Assembly (NCBI GenBank): GCA_003526375.1
Contig: DPDG01000116.1
Coordinates: 6,067-70,066, forward strand
DNA from: Lentisphaeria bacterium
Lineage (GTDB): Bacteria; Verrucomicrobiota; Lentisphaeria; Victivallales; UBA1829
Direction: 5' to 3'
Length of the DNA: 64,000 nucleotides
This document shows, in pieces, positions 9,123 to 17,028 of the stretch. Numbering within the stretch: position 1 is the stretch's first letter; each line of letters begins with the position of its first letter. Below the pieces are notes generated by a model. The model was not told the origin of the DNA. It made no database searches and saw only the letters and a list, made by a program, of their open reading frames with translations. The position numbers and the translations under genes were made by a program.

Positions 9123-9460
9123 TTTTCATTTCCTTCCGGGACATAGATCACTTCCCCGCTTTCCAGGCGGTATGCGATGCCGACCCTCTGTCCCTTGCCC
9201 GAACCGGTCGTCTTTTCCGACTTGAAACGGGAAATCTTATTGTCCTTTTTAACGATGATCTCCATATCCGGCTTACCGGCATTTTTGACATAAGTCACAT
9301 CCTGCGAGGTAAGGAACTCTGTCATGCGGCTCTGAATCACGAATGCCACCATCAGAGCGACCGCAAATACCATGGCGGCGTCGAAAAGATTGATGAGCCC
9401 GGTCAACGGATCACAGTCTTCATCGTTGTCGAATGCTTTATAACGCGGCGCTCTTGCCAT
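9119..9460 (-). CDS. hmuV: DUF2149 protein, HmuV-like (ExbD-like partner)
   Basis: A 113-residue protein with one membrane helix (residues ~22-42, INLFDAAMVFAVALMVAFV) after a short acidic N-terminus and a ~70-residue periplasmic domain, the ExbD-like layout of DUF2149. DUF2149 genes regularly accompany ExbB-like and CobN-like genes in hmu loci. It probably pairs with the ExbB-like HmuU to form a proton-driven energy transducer for HmuS. Its start lies inside the end of hmuU (23-base overlap) and its TGA overlaps the hmuS ATG (ATGA), so translation of all three is likely coupled. Confidence 0.75.
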   Translation of the reverse strand: MARAPRYKAFDNDEDCDPLTGLINLFDAAMVFAVALMVAFVIQSRMTEFLTSQDVTYVKNAGKPDMEIIVKKDNKISRFKSEKTTGSGKGQRVGIAYRLESGEVIYVPEGNEK

Positions 9461-10046
9461 GCTCCGGCTCCTTTCTCAAATGAATGTCCAGCGCATAACG
9501 CAGACTTGCGATCTCGTCCGCAAACCAGTGTTTCTTCACGGAGTAAAGAAGCAGCCCGACGCCCGCGACGAAGATGCCGACGACCGTCGTCCCGAACGCG
9601 ATCTGCATATTGTAAGCCATGGAGGCGACATCTCCCGAGGCAAGTCCGGCGAGCGCGGGTCCCATCGGGATCAGCGTCCCCATCAGTCCGAGCATCGGCC
9701 CGATCTTCATCATGAACTTGGCACGTTCGAGTTCATGCTCATAGTTCTGCGAAAAGTCAAAAATCAGCTTCTCGCAATGGATTTCGTCCCAATTCATCGC
9801 GGCGAGCTCCTGCAGATGGCGTGCAAACACCCCCTGTCCCAGCATACCAGGTTCGATTCGCTGGTCCCTGCGCAAAAGTTCCATGATCGCCTCACGCTTT
9901 CTCCTGTGCCGGAGCAGTGTCAGCCATGTGGAGCAGAACCCGCCCAGTTCAATCAGTGCGAAGACCATTGCCGCAAGCAGCAATACAATATCGGGAAGCA
10001 TGAAACTGCCCGACACCCAGTTCAGAATTTCCGTCACATAACGCAT
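9438..10046 (-). CDS. hmuU: MotA/TolQ/ExbB-family proton channel, HmuU-like
   Basis: A 202-residue ExbB/TolQ/MotA-type protein. Three membrane helices are visible: ~19-42, ~118-140 within the family signature GPMLGLMGTLIPMGPALAGL, and ~150-172 (FGTTVVGIFVAGVGLLLYSV). The cytoplasmic part between the first two holds charged helices. It should form, with the DUF2149 protein, a proton-motive-force-driven complex in the inner membrane. The gene overlaps hmuT at its start (13 bases) and hmuV at its end. No TonB gene is seen nearby, which supports a dedicated role with HmuS rather than general TonB energising. Confidence 0.82.
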   Translation of the reverse strand: MRYVTEILNWVSGSFMLPDIVLLLAAMVFALIELGGFCSTWLTLLRHRRKREAIMELLRRDQRIEPGMLGQGVFARHLQELAAMNWDEIHCEKLIFDFSQNYEHELERAKFMMKIGPMLGLMGTLIPMGPALAGLASGDVASMAYNMQIAFGTTVVGIFVAGVGLLLYSVKKHWFADEIASLRYALDIHLRKEPEHGKSAAL

Positions 10047-10753
10047 TTTTTCTTTCTATCCTTTTTTTCTTTCTGTTTTCTGTAACAATGAATCACGCAC
10101 CCCGCGACAGCCACACATGCGGCAAGCACCCCAAGGATGCAGAAATCCCTGATCGGATCCCACTGCGCTCCGTGCTCCGCCTGTGCGGAAAATTGTCCGT
10201 CCGCGGCAGCCGGCAGAAATACCGCCAGCAGGACAAGGATCCAGGTGGCATTCAGCGCCGAGGAGATTTTTTCCATGAGTCCCCTGCCGGTAATGAACGG
10301 AAGAAGCTCACAGAAAAGCGCACTTACGCAAACCAGTCCCAGCGCCGTCACCCACATGATCGTGTTGAAATCATAACGGATCAGGGTATTGAATGCAACC
10401 GCCTCCACATACATCGCCCCGGCGGGAAGCAGAAGCGACGGCAGAAGAGCGGCATATTTCCAGAATTTGTTCCGCCGCCCCAGTTCACGGTTCTTCAACA
10501 GGGAAAAACCGAGAAGCAGCGCAAGAAGCTCCTGGATTACAATCAGGGCGCAGAAATCCTTCAAGTTCGTGCTGTCGGCAAGAAAAGCGCCGAGCGACTG
10601 GAAACTGCACGCAGCCAGCCGGTCTTTGAAGAAAAAAACCGGAAGAACCGCCAGAATCAGGATGCCCCACCGGAACAGACGCGGCACCAGAGTCAGCTTC
10701 AACATGCTCTGAAGCCACGCCGCAAATAAAATCATCAGGATAAATAGATCCAA
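10034..10753 (-). CDS. hmuT: Polytopic membrane protein, HmuT-like, first gene of the operon
   Basis: A 239-residue integral membrane protein with about six hydrophobic segments and a strongly basic C-terminus (KQKEKKDRKKK). It corresponds in position and type to the small membrane protein HmuT of Bacteroidota hmu loci, whose biochemical role is unclear. The start codon is TTG at 10753, chosen because CAGGGAGACGAAA places an AGGGAG motif six bases ahead; the next in-frame ATG (codon 7) has no suitable site. It heads the four-gene minus-strand operon T-U-V-S. The gene order differs from the S-T-U-V order of Bacteroidota. Assignment rests mainly on context. Confidence 0.6.
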   Translation of the reverse strand: MDLFILMILFAAWLQSMLKLTLVPRLFRWGILILAVLPVFFFKDRLAACSFQSLGAFLADSTNLKDFCALIVIQELLALLLGFSLLKNRELGRRNKFWKYAALLPSLLLPAGAMYVEAVAFNTLIRYDFNTIMWVTALGLVCVSALFCELLPFITGRGLMEKISSALNATWILVLLAVFLPAAADGQFSAQAEHGAQWDPIRDFCILGVLAACVAVAGCVIHCYRKQKEKKDRKKKCVM

Positions 10754-11231
10754 TTTCGTCTCCCTGTCACCTTAAAACAAATGCCAATTCAATTAGACAT
10801 AACTAACTCAAAAATCAATGATCAACGATATCGCTTCATCTTTTGAAAACTCCTTCCGGGCAGTTCCCGCTGAATGCGGAAACAGAATTAATTTTGCATT
10901 GTCCGAATAAATTTGCAGAAAATATACTTTCATCCATTTAAAAATCAAGCAATAAAATTAGAAAAGGCTAATATTTTTCTTTCCTTGTACAATATACAAT
11001 CGCATCAGTCTCTCCACAGACATCCGGAACAAGACAGACAGCATCCGACAGGAAAGCGCAGGATGAATGAACCAGACTCTTTCTCTTTCCTATTTCGATT
11101 CCTATTTCGATTCCGATTCCGGATTTCCGGCAGTATCGCCCAAACATGCGAATTCCCTTTGCAATACAAGCCGGAAGTCCTTTTATTTGCAGGAATCCGT
11201 TTGACTTTTCAAAAAGCAGTATTATCTTAAC
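10754..11231. other. Intergenic region without a supportable gene
   Basis: About 480 bases separate the divergent hmuT and gntR genes. I see no credible coding frame; a 105-codon plus-strand frame here is low in complexity and lacks a ribosome site. Visible structure is weak: a near-dyad GTTCCCGC/GCGGAAAC around 10862-10882, a short dyad TTGTA-CAATA-TACAA near 10985-10999, and a direct repeat of CCTATTTCGATT around 11088-11112. I found no convincing Fur box before hmuT by eye. Confidence 0.5.
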
Positions 11232-11251
11232 TGGTAATGACAACATAACCA
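11232..11251. promoter_or_regulatory. Dyad operator candidate upstream of the GntR gene
   Basis: TGGTAATG-ACAA-CATAACCA is a near-perfect inverted repeat (7 of 8 positions pair) ending 19 bases before the GntR start. A TTGACT (about 11202-11207) with a weak TATCTT 16 bases on lies just upstream, so a protein bound here would block transcript start. This fits autoregulation of the GntR-GH36 pair. Inferred from position and symmetry only. Confidence 0.45.
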
Positions 11252-11270
11252 CTGAAAAGAATATCACAAT

Positions 11271-12299
11271 ATGCCTTTGAACAGAGAAACACCGGTACCG
11301 CTTTACTTTCAACTGATCGGGGAACTGCGCGAAAAGCTCCTGAAAAAGCTCGATCCGGGCGCAATGATCCCGTCGGAACGGGAACTCTGCGAACGGTTCC
11401 GGGTCAGCCGGATTACAGTCAGGAAAGCAATTGAGGAACTGACCGTCAATGGAGAACTCTACAAACTTCACGGCAAAGGCACGTTCAAGACAAGGAACAC
11501 GGCAAGTTCAATCCGCGAACTGACCTACGTCATTTATGATATCGGCATGGCGGCTTATCCGGGACGGGAACGCTCCATTCAGGCGATGGCGGAAGTCGCG
11601 GAAAAACGAGGCTATCATTTCGTGATCCGCGGCTTCAACACCTCCGCAGGAAAGACAGGATTCCGCGATTTCGCATTCAGGGACGTCAACGGCGGTTATA
11701 TCATCAGTGTTCAGGAACTGACACCGGAAGACATTGCGGAAATCAGGCGGAAACGCATTCCGTGCGTCTTCATGAACCAGTCGGAAAGGTACTCCGTCCG
11801 CGCCTCGCTTGCCGATGCGGGAGTTCTTGCGGCAAAATGGGTCAACAGGCAGAAAATCCGGCGGATCGCCCTGCTGGTTCCTCCGCTCGCCCTGCCCGAC
11901 AACCGGGATTTTCTCGACGGATTTCAAAAGACACTTGCCGGAAGACATCAGACAGAAATCCGCGAAGTTCCCTATGACCGGCGGAAATCATCCGCCGCCC
12001 TGCAACAACTGCTGAATGACGGTTTCATACCGGAAGCGGTGGTCTGCGCGGACGATCTGATTGCGGCTGGCGCGGCAGATGTTCTTGACCGGAAAAAACT
12101 GCGGGGAAAAGTGTCTCTGTGCGGACTCAACAATACGTATCTGGCGGCGGAACTCAACTTTTCCAGCGTCGATCTGCATACGGATCAACGTTCCCGCACC
12201 GCTGCGGAACTTCTCGCTGACATTCTGGAGGGCAAAGCGCCCCCGCCTCCGTATTCGATCTTCATCAAACCTGAATTCATAGAAAGGAAACAGAAATGA
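11271..12299 (+). CDS. GntR-type regulator with LacI-like sugar-binding domain
   Basis: A 342-residue regulator. Residues ~1-75 form the GntR winged helix-turn-helix (VPLYFQLIGELREKLL, IPSERELCERFRVSRITVRKAIEEL, then the wing LYKLHGKGTF). Residues ~85-340 resemble the periplasmic-binding-protein-like effector domain of LacI regulators, so a sugar is the likely ligand. Its TGA overlaps the next gene's ATG (ATGA), so the regulator and the GH36-like enzyme are made together and the regulator probably controls its own operon through the dyad at 11232-11251. The ribosome site is weak. Confidence 0.85.
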   Translation: MPLNRETPVPLYFQLIGELREKLLKKLDPGAMIPSERELCERFRVSRITVRKAIEELTVNGELYKLHGKGTFKTRNTASSIRELTYVIYDIGMAAYPGRERSIQAMAEVAEKRGYHFVIRGFNTSAGKTGFRDFAFRDVNGGYIISVQELTPEDIAEIRRKRIPCVFMNQSERYSVRASLADAGVLAAKWVNRQKIRRIALLVPPLALPDNRDFLDGFQKTLAGRHQTEIREVPYDRRKSSAALQQLLNDGFIPEAVVCADDLIAAGAADVLDRKKLRGKVSLCGLNNTYLAAELNFSSVDLHTDQRSRTAAELLADILEGKAPPPPYSIFIKPEFIERKQK

Positions 12300-13921
12300 A
12301 AGTCGGTCTCTTTTATCAGTCGGAGCAGTATGATTCGCTGGAACACAGCGGAAATTACGGCAAACTCGCGGTCAAGGTCCCCGGTCACAGCGGCATCATG
12401 CAGATGCGCTTTTCCGTGCCGATCCTCGACATGCACGGATACTGGGTGCCGGAAAGCCGTACGCCGTCCACAAAAATCGTATGGGTGATCGAAAGCAAAA
12501 GCGCCGGGCAGCGTGCCTTCCCGTTCATCGCGTTCTTCAATTCCAGACAGATCAACCGTCTCTCCGCCGGTCTGACGAATCTCACGGACGATGCAAGGAT
12601 TCTTGCAAAGATGAATCAGGAAAAATGCACCTACGACATCACGATTGAAGTGGCGCTCGGCAAAGACTCGCAGGATTTCGAGCTCATCATCGACCAGCGC
12701 CCGCAGGTCTGGACCGACTCTCTGGCGGACTGGCGCAAAGCTCTTGCCCTGCCTCTGCCGGAATTTCCGGAGGGCGCGTGGGAACCGGTTTTCTGCACAT
12801 GGTATGCGGTTCATGCGGCAGTCACACAGGACTGGGTGGAGAAAAATGCGGAAATCGCTTCCAGGCTCGGCTTCCGCACGCTGATCATCGACGACGGTTG
12901 GTGTTTCGACGTCATGAAACGCGTCTCGCCGGAGACGATCTCCACATGGTATGAGATGATCGGCGACTGGTTCCTTTCGGAAAAGAAATTCCCCGATTTC
13001 GAAAACCACAGAAAACGCGTTCAGGCGATGGGCATGAAATACCTGCTCTGGGTGGCGCCGTTCCTCATCGGGGCGAAAAGCGAACTTTACAAACAGCTTG
13101 CCGACATTGTCAAGCCGGAATATCATGAGGGTTGCTACACGTTCGACAGCAGCCGCAAAGAGGCGGCGAAGCTCCTGCTCGGCAAAATGAAACATGTCAT
13201 TCAGGATTATGGGCTGGACGGCCTGAAGGTCGATTTCCTCGATTATATTTTCCCGAACATGGAGGAGCCGCGCGGCGAAGACACCACGCACTTCATTCAG
13301 GAGCTCGCCAGAACCATCCGCGAAGTGAAGAAAGACGCCCTGATCGAGTTCCGCCAGGCGTATGCAACCCCCGGAATGCTCGCATACGGAACCCAGTTCC
13401 GCGCCGGAGACGTTCCGTTCGATTTCATCGACAACTTCCATCGTCTCGCACAGATCCGCATCAGTGTCGGAGACGGCGTTCCGGTGCATGCGGACCCCGC
13501 CTACTGGCATCCGCAGGAATCGCCGGAAAACATCTCGCGCCACATGATCGCCTCCCTTGCAGGCGTCCCGATGCTCTCAATGGACCTGCTTGCAATCTCC
13601 GAAACAGAACAGAAGATCATCCGTCACTGGCTCGGTTTTTATCAGGCGCACCGCGAAACTTTCAATTACGGGAAATGGGATGTCACCTATCATCAGAGCG
13701 GCACAGCTTATGCAATGGTCTCGAATGAAAGGGAGAGCATCATCATTCTCCATGACAGCGCACGAATCGGGGAAGCGCTCGCGAAAGCTGCGAAACATGT
13801 CTTCGTCCTGAATCTTTCTCCCGACGAGCTTCCGCTTGCAGGGGCAAAAACTGCGGATTATGAGGGTAAAGCATCCGCTGACGGCATCATTCCTCTCGGC
13901 GGACTCGGTGAAAAAGAATAA
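12296..13921 (+). CDS. GH36-like alpha-galactosidase (cytoplasmic)
   Basis: A 541-residue enzyme related to GH36/GH-D alpha-galactosidases and melibiases. The barrel carries FRTLIIDDGWCFD near residue 195, the KVDFLDY motif near residue 311 whose aspartate is the family's expected nucleophile, and FRAGDVPFDFIDN near 370 that could supply the acid/base aspartate. The N-terminal ~160 residues form a beta-rich domain. It is shorter than the classic ~700-residue GH36 enzymes. No signal peptide, so it acts on imported oligosaccharide. AAAGGA gives a good ribosome site and the start overlaps the GntR stop. Substrate (alpha-galactoside or another glycoside) is inferred. Confidence 0.75.
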   Translation: MKVGLFYQSEQYDSLEHSGNYGKLAVKVPGHSGIMQMRFSVPILDMHGYWVPESRTPSTKIVWVIESKSAGQRAFPFIAFFNSRQINRLSAGLTNLTDDARILAKMNQEKCTYDITIEVALGKDSQDFELIIDQRPQVWTDSLADWRKALALPLPEFPEGAWEPVFCTWYAVHAAVTQDWVEKNAEIASRLGFRTLIIDDGWCFDVMKRVSPETISTWYEMIGDWFLSEKKFPDFENHRKRVQAMGMKYLLWVAPFLIGAKSELYKQLADIVKPEYHEGCYTFDSSRKEAAKLLLGKMKHVIQDYGLDGLKVDFLDYIFPNMEEPRGEDTTHFIQELARTIREVKKDALIEFRQAYATPGMLAYGTQFRAGDVPFDFIDNFHRLAQIRISVGDGVPVHADPAYWHPQESPENISRHMIASLAGVPMLSMDLLAISETEQKIIRHWLGFYQAHRETFNYGKWDVTYHQSGTAYAMVSNERESIIILHDSARIGEALAKAAKHVFVLNLSPDELPLAGAKTADYEGKASADGIIPLGGLGEKE

Positions 13922-13933
13922 ACTCTCCCGATG

Positions 13934-13960
13934 CGGAAACGCCGGAAAGCCGGGTTTCCG
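13934..13960 (+). terminator. Hairpin downstream of the GH36-like gene, possible terminator
   Basis: CGGAAAC and GTTTCCG enclose CCGG-AAAG-CCGG, giving an 11-bp stem with one bulged G, beginning 13 bases after the stop codon at 13921. There is no T-run behind it, so it may be a processing or stability hairpin rather than a true intrinsic terminator. Confidence 0.4.
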
Positions 13961-13966
13961 TGCAAT

Positions 13967-14200
13967 GCACAACCAGCATACCGGACTGCGACAAGGGCAA
14001 ATCCCCAAATCGCATGGTACAGCCGAATCCAACTGCATAAGTGAGGCGCCACAGGCAAAATCCTCATTCCGGTGATTCCACCCGCTCAAGACAGGAAGCG
14101 AAGCTTCGAGAGCCGCCGGCAACGCTTGACATCAGGGAAGCGCCCGGAACTCTCGTGCTTCGCACAACCTGCGGTTCGCCGCCGGATCGCGACAAGGGCA
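13967..14200. repeat. Pair of imperfect direct repeats in a gene-free stretch
   Basis: The 446-base gap between GH36 and LacI holds no credible gene. It contains two diverged copies of one sequence: GCACAACC (13967-13974) followed by a CCGGA and GCGACAAGGGCA (13988-13999), and again GCACAACC (14162-14169) followed by a CCGGA and GCGACAAGGGCA (14189-14200). Between them is a 10-bp palindrome CGAAGCTTCG near 14100. Base composition is higher in G+C than nearby gaps. It could be decayed coding or repeat DNA. Confidence 0.5.
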
Positions 14201-14313
14201 GAAACCTTGGCTCAAAAGGAATGCTCGCGCATTCTTCCGTTTCAAAACCGGTCAAAAAGTCGGAGGATAAAACACAACGGAATAAAAAAATCAAATTTTT
14301 TCTTCTCCGCCCC

Positions 14314-14341
14314 TTGTTTTATCAACCGATTGATATATAAT
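14314..14341 (+). promoter_or_regulatory. Promoter with LacI-type operator between -35 and -10
   Basis: TTGTTT (14314-14319) and TATAAT (14336-14341) are separated by 16 bases, and those 16 bases are the dyad TATCAACCGATTGATA (7 of 8 positions symmetric, CG at the centre), the form expected of a LacI-family operator. Binding there would directly exclude RNA polymerase. It lies 26 bases ahead of the LacI start, pointing to autoregulation of the LacI-pseudopilin-DUF4838 operon. Confidence 0.7.
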
Positions 14342-14367
14342 TAAAAGAAGACGGAAAGCGGAGAACT

Positions 14368-15432
14368 ATGGAATATCATACGAAAAGACTGACAATGCAG
14401 AATATCGCAGACATGGCGGGAGTTGACAAGGCGGTTGTATCCAAAGTGGTAAACAATGCCAGAATGATTCCCGCCAGCAGCGAGAAGGTGGAGCGTGTCC
14501 GTGAAATCATCCGCAAGTATCACTATACCCCGCTCAGCGCGGCACAGTCACTTGCCACAAGGCGCACCCGCCAGATTGCTTTTCTGCTGTCGGAGGCGAG
14601 CGAAGCGCTTTTTGCGAATCCGGCATTCTCCCTGATGCTGACCGGCGCCGTCCGGGCATGTCAGGAGTTCCACTATCAATGCCAGGCGGACATCTGCGAC
14701 TTCATGAATATTCATGATTTCATCGTTCCGGAAAATCTGCGGAACCGCAGTATCGACGGCTGTATTCTTGCAGGTGCGATGTATGACGACGCATTGGCGA
14801 AGATCGCGGAAATCCGGATGCCGGTCGTTGTCCTCGGGGGCAAACACATCCGTCAGCAGGTGCCGATCATCAGCCGCGACAGCCTGAAGGAATTCGGTAT
14901 TTTCCTTGACTATGCGGAAGAACGGGGACATACGAAAATATGGGTTGCGGAAGATTCCTACAATGCGAGGCATGATTTCGGCATTTTATTGAAGAACCGC
15001 CCTCAGTTCGAGCTCCGCCTGCTGGACGGCCCGCACACGGATGAGATCGTTTACGCTTACCACTGGGCAAAACGTTTTCTCGCGCTGCCTCAATCGGAGC
15101 GTCCTACCCTGATCTTCGGCGCCGATCAATTCTGCTGTGTCATGGCGCGTGAACTGGCACGGAACGGAGTGCCCTGCCCGGAACAGATCAGTTTCATGTG
15201 TTTCAGCGATACGGAGATGGCGGCGTGCTACAATCCGGCGCTGACCGTCTACGCATGCCAGCACTTCAACGAGGGATATCAGGGAGCGAAACTACTGATT
15301 GAAACTCTGGAAAAAAATCTTTCTCCGGAAGAATCAATCCGCCTCGCAAACAGCATCACCATGACCAGTGTATTCATAGAACGCGAATCCGTCAGAAACC
15401 TGAAAAAAAAGAAAAGGGAGAAAATAAGATGA
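14368..15432 (+). CDS. LacI-family regulator heading a pseudopilin/DUF4838 cassette
   Basis: A 354-residue LacI-type repressor. The N-terminal helix-turn-helix (MQNIADMAGVDKAVVSKVV, residues ~10-28) is followed by a hinge-like KYHYTPLSAAQSLATRRT and a periplasmic-binding-protein-like domain with RPTLIFGADQFCCVMARELA near 247. A small sugar is the expected effector. The ATG has AGCGGAGAACT upstream. Its TGA overlaps the ATG of the pseudopilin gene (ATGA). Regulator, pseudopilin, secreted protein and DUF4838 protein appear to form one transcript from the promoter at 14314, whose internal dyad is the likely operator. Confidence 0.9.
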   Translation: MEYHTKRLTMQNIADMAGVDKAVVSKVVNNARMIPASSEKVERVREIIRKYHYTPLSAAQSLATRRTRQIAFLLSEASEALFANPAFSLMLTGAVRACQEFHYQCQADICDFMNIHDFIVPENLRNRSIDGCILAGAMYDDALAKIAEIRMPVVVLGGKHIRQQVPIISRDSLKEFGIFLDYAEERGHTKIWVAEDSYNARHDFGILLKNRPQFELRLLDGPHTDEIVYAYHWAKRFLALPQSERPTLIFGADQFCCVMARELARNGVPCPEQISFMCFSDTEMAACYNPALTVYACQHFNEGYQGAKLLIETLEKNLSPEESIRLANSITMTSVFIERESVRNLKKKKREKIR

Positions 15433-16184
15433 GGCGCATCAAAAGATCATTTCACGGGAAAACAAGCAGATTCACATTAATAGAATTGCTGATCGTCATA
15501 TCAATTATTGCGGTTCTGGCGGCAATGCTTCTGCCGGCATTGAACAAAGCCAGAGAAAGCGCACGGAAAATCACCTGTCTCTCGCAGGAAAAGCAGCTCG
15601 GCCTTGCATCGCAGATGTATTCAGATGCCAACAATGAGTATTTTGTCATGGGGCAAAAGGAGCCGTGGTGGCAGAAACTGCTTTATGAAGGCAAATTCCT
15701 GCCGGGGCCGGAAGGCGAAAACATCTGGTATGATATCGGCAAGGCAAAATCCGCCCTGCTCTGCCCGAATGCAACCAAAGAAAATACGGCGGCATGGAAA
15801 AAAAGGAACGTCCCATACCCCTGCTGGCTCTCCACATCCTACGCGGCGAATAAAGCCGCGTCCTATTATCTGATGTCCGATGGAAGCACCAGACGGTATT
15901 TCAAACGCAGCAGCCTGAAAAATGTTTCAACGGTCATCCAGTTTATAGAACTCTATGATTCCTACGTCACATGCTATGCCTACTCGGAAAACGGCGCAGG
16001 CGACTCCTACGGTGCATCATCCGGTCAGATGGCACGCCCTCCGTTCCACAACGGTTCCCGGAATATTCTTTTTACGGACGGACATGCCGGTTCGGTGAAA
16101 AACTCCGAAATCCCATTCGGCTACTCCATGGGCAATGCAAAAGCCAGGCAATGGTGGGCTCCCGACGGAATGAGCTCATTCTGA
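15429..16184 (+). CDS. DUF1559-type pseudopilin with H-X9-DG motif
   Basis: A 251-residue type IV pilin-like protein. The N-terminus is basic (~16 residues), then the prepilin cleavage/helix signature FTLIELLIVISIIAVLAAML with the conserved Glu at mature position 5. The residue before the cut is Arg rather than the usual Gly. The C-terminal end carries the H-X9-DG motif (His of FHNGSRN, then FTDGH). Such proteins are greatly expanded in Planctomycetota and Lentisphaerota; the function of individual copies is mostly unknown, but they are thought to be processed and exported by a type II-like secretion/pilus machine. It is coupled to LacI by ATGA and has a good AGGGAG site. Confidence 0.88.
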   Translation: MRRIKRSFHGKTSRFTLIELLIVISIIAVLAAMLLPALNKARESARKITCLSQEKQLGLASQMYSDANNEYFVMGQKEPWWQKLLYEGKFLPGPEGENIWYDIGKAKSALLCPNATKENTAAWKKRNVPYPCWLSTSYAANKAASYYLMSDGSTRRYFKRSSLKNVSTVIQFIELYDSYVTCYAYSENGAGDSYGASSGQMARPPFHNGSRNILFTDGHAGSVKNSEIPFGYSMGNAKARQWWAPDGMSSF

Positions 16185-16220
16185 TTTTCACATAATCAAC
16201 AAATGAAAGGAATGGAAATC

Positions 16221-17015
16221 ATGTATCAGTATTGTTTTTCCCTGCTTGCCGCCGCATGTGTGCTCGGACTCTCCGCACAGGAGAAGAATGTTCCGGAGAA
16301 AACGTTTGAGACGCCTCTCTATCAGGCAAAGCTGTCAGAACCCTATTACTGGAAAACCAGCGGAGTCTTCGATCTGAGATTCAATGGAAAAAAACTCGGC
16401 GGAGGATACCTGATCCTTGCGGATGGAATCAAAGACGGAAAAAACCATATCCGCATCGCCACCCTGCCGAATCTGGAATACACGACAACGCGAAAGGATG
16501 ATGAACTGGTTTTGAAAAACAGGCGGCAAATGGCACCCAAAGACAGAAAAGACGAAATATGGGCTGTAATGGAGGAAACCATTACGCTGAAACCACAAGC
16601 CATTCAGTTCGCTGTCACTGTCACCGCGGACCGTGACATTCAGTTCAACCGTTTCCGCAATATTCTTTTCGAGGTACACAATGCCGTTCCGGTAAAAGAC
16701 ATCGAGAACGCCACCATGGAAGGAAGCAAGGCAGACGGCACATCCGACATGGCGATGGTCGAACCGAAAGAAAAATTCGATAAAACAAAATGGCCGGTCA
16801 AAGGCAATTATCAATCCGTCAGAATTGCCGGGGGAAAAGACATCATCACATTCCGCGCAGGAAAAAATGCAGTAATCCGCGTCGTTCATTACGGCGGCAG
16901 CGGCATTGAAATTTACGGTGCGTATCACCGTGCAAATCCGGACAGACGTTCGTTCATTCTGAAAAAAGGCGAAAAACTCGAATGGGATTATTCCATTGAG
17001 TTTGAAAAACTCTGA
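16221..17015 (+). CDS. Secreted protein of unknown function in the DUF4838 cassette
   Basis: Of three in-frame ATG codons (16203, 16212, 16221), the third is preferred: AAAGGA stands about ten bases ahead and the protein then opens directly with a signal peptide (YQYCFSLLAAACVLGLSAQ, cleavage near residue 20). The mature ~244 residues are rich in beta-strand patterns (e.g. FDLRFNGKKLGGGYLILADG, VIRVVHYGGSGIEIYGAYHR) and look like a beta-sandwich, such as a carbohydrate-binding or lyase-like fold, but no family is recognised. It lies between the pseudopilin and the DUF4838 gene, 13 bases before the latter, and is presumably co-secreted with it. Confidence 0.6.
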   Translation: MYQYCFSLLAAACVLGLSAQEKNVPEKTFETPLYQAKLSEPYYWKTSGVFDLRFNGKKLGGGYLILADGIKDGKNHIRIATLPNLEYTTTRKDDELVLKNRRQMAPKDRKDEIWAVMEETITLKPQAIQFAVTVTADRDIQFNRFRNILFEVHNAVPVKDIENATMEGSKADGTSDMAMVEPKEKFDKTKWPVKGNYQSVRIAGGKDIITFRAGKNAVIRVVHYGGSGIEIYGAYHRANPDRRSFILKKGEKLEWDYSIEFEKL

Positions 17016-17028
17016 GGAGACTCCACAC

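Noticed and set aside
10913..11230. 105-codon plus-strand frame in the hmuT-gntR gap
   Set aside because: Low-complexity Phe/Arg repeats arising from CCTATTTCGATT DNA repeats, no ribosome site.
12185..13543. 452-codon minus-strand frame
   Set aside because: Antisense to the GntR/GH36 genes and without ribosome site or domains.
14041..14340. Short frames in the gap before the LacI gene
   Set aside because: Overlapping frames on both strands with no start signals or recognisable sequence; the region is better seen as non-coding or decayed.
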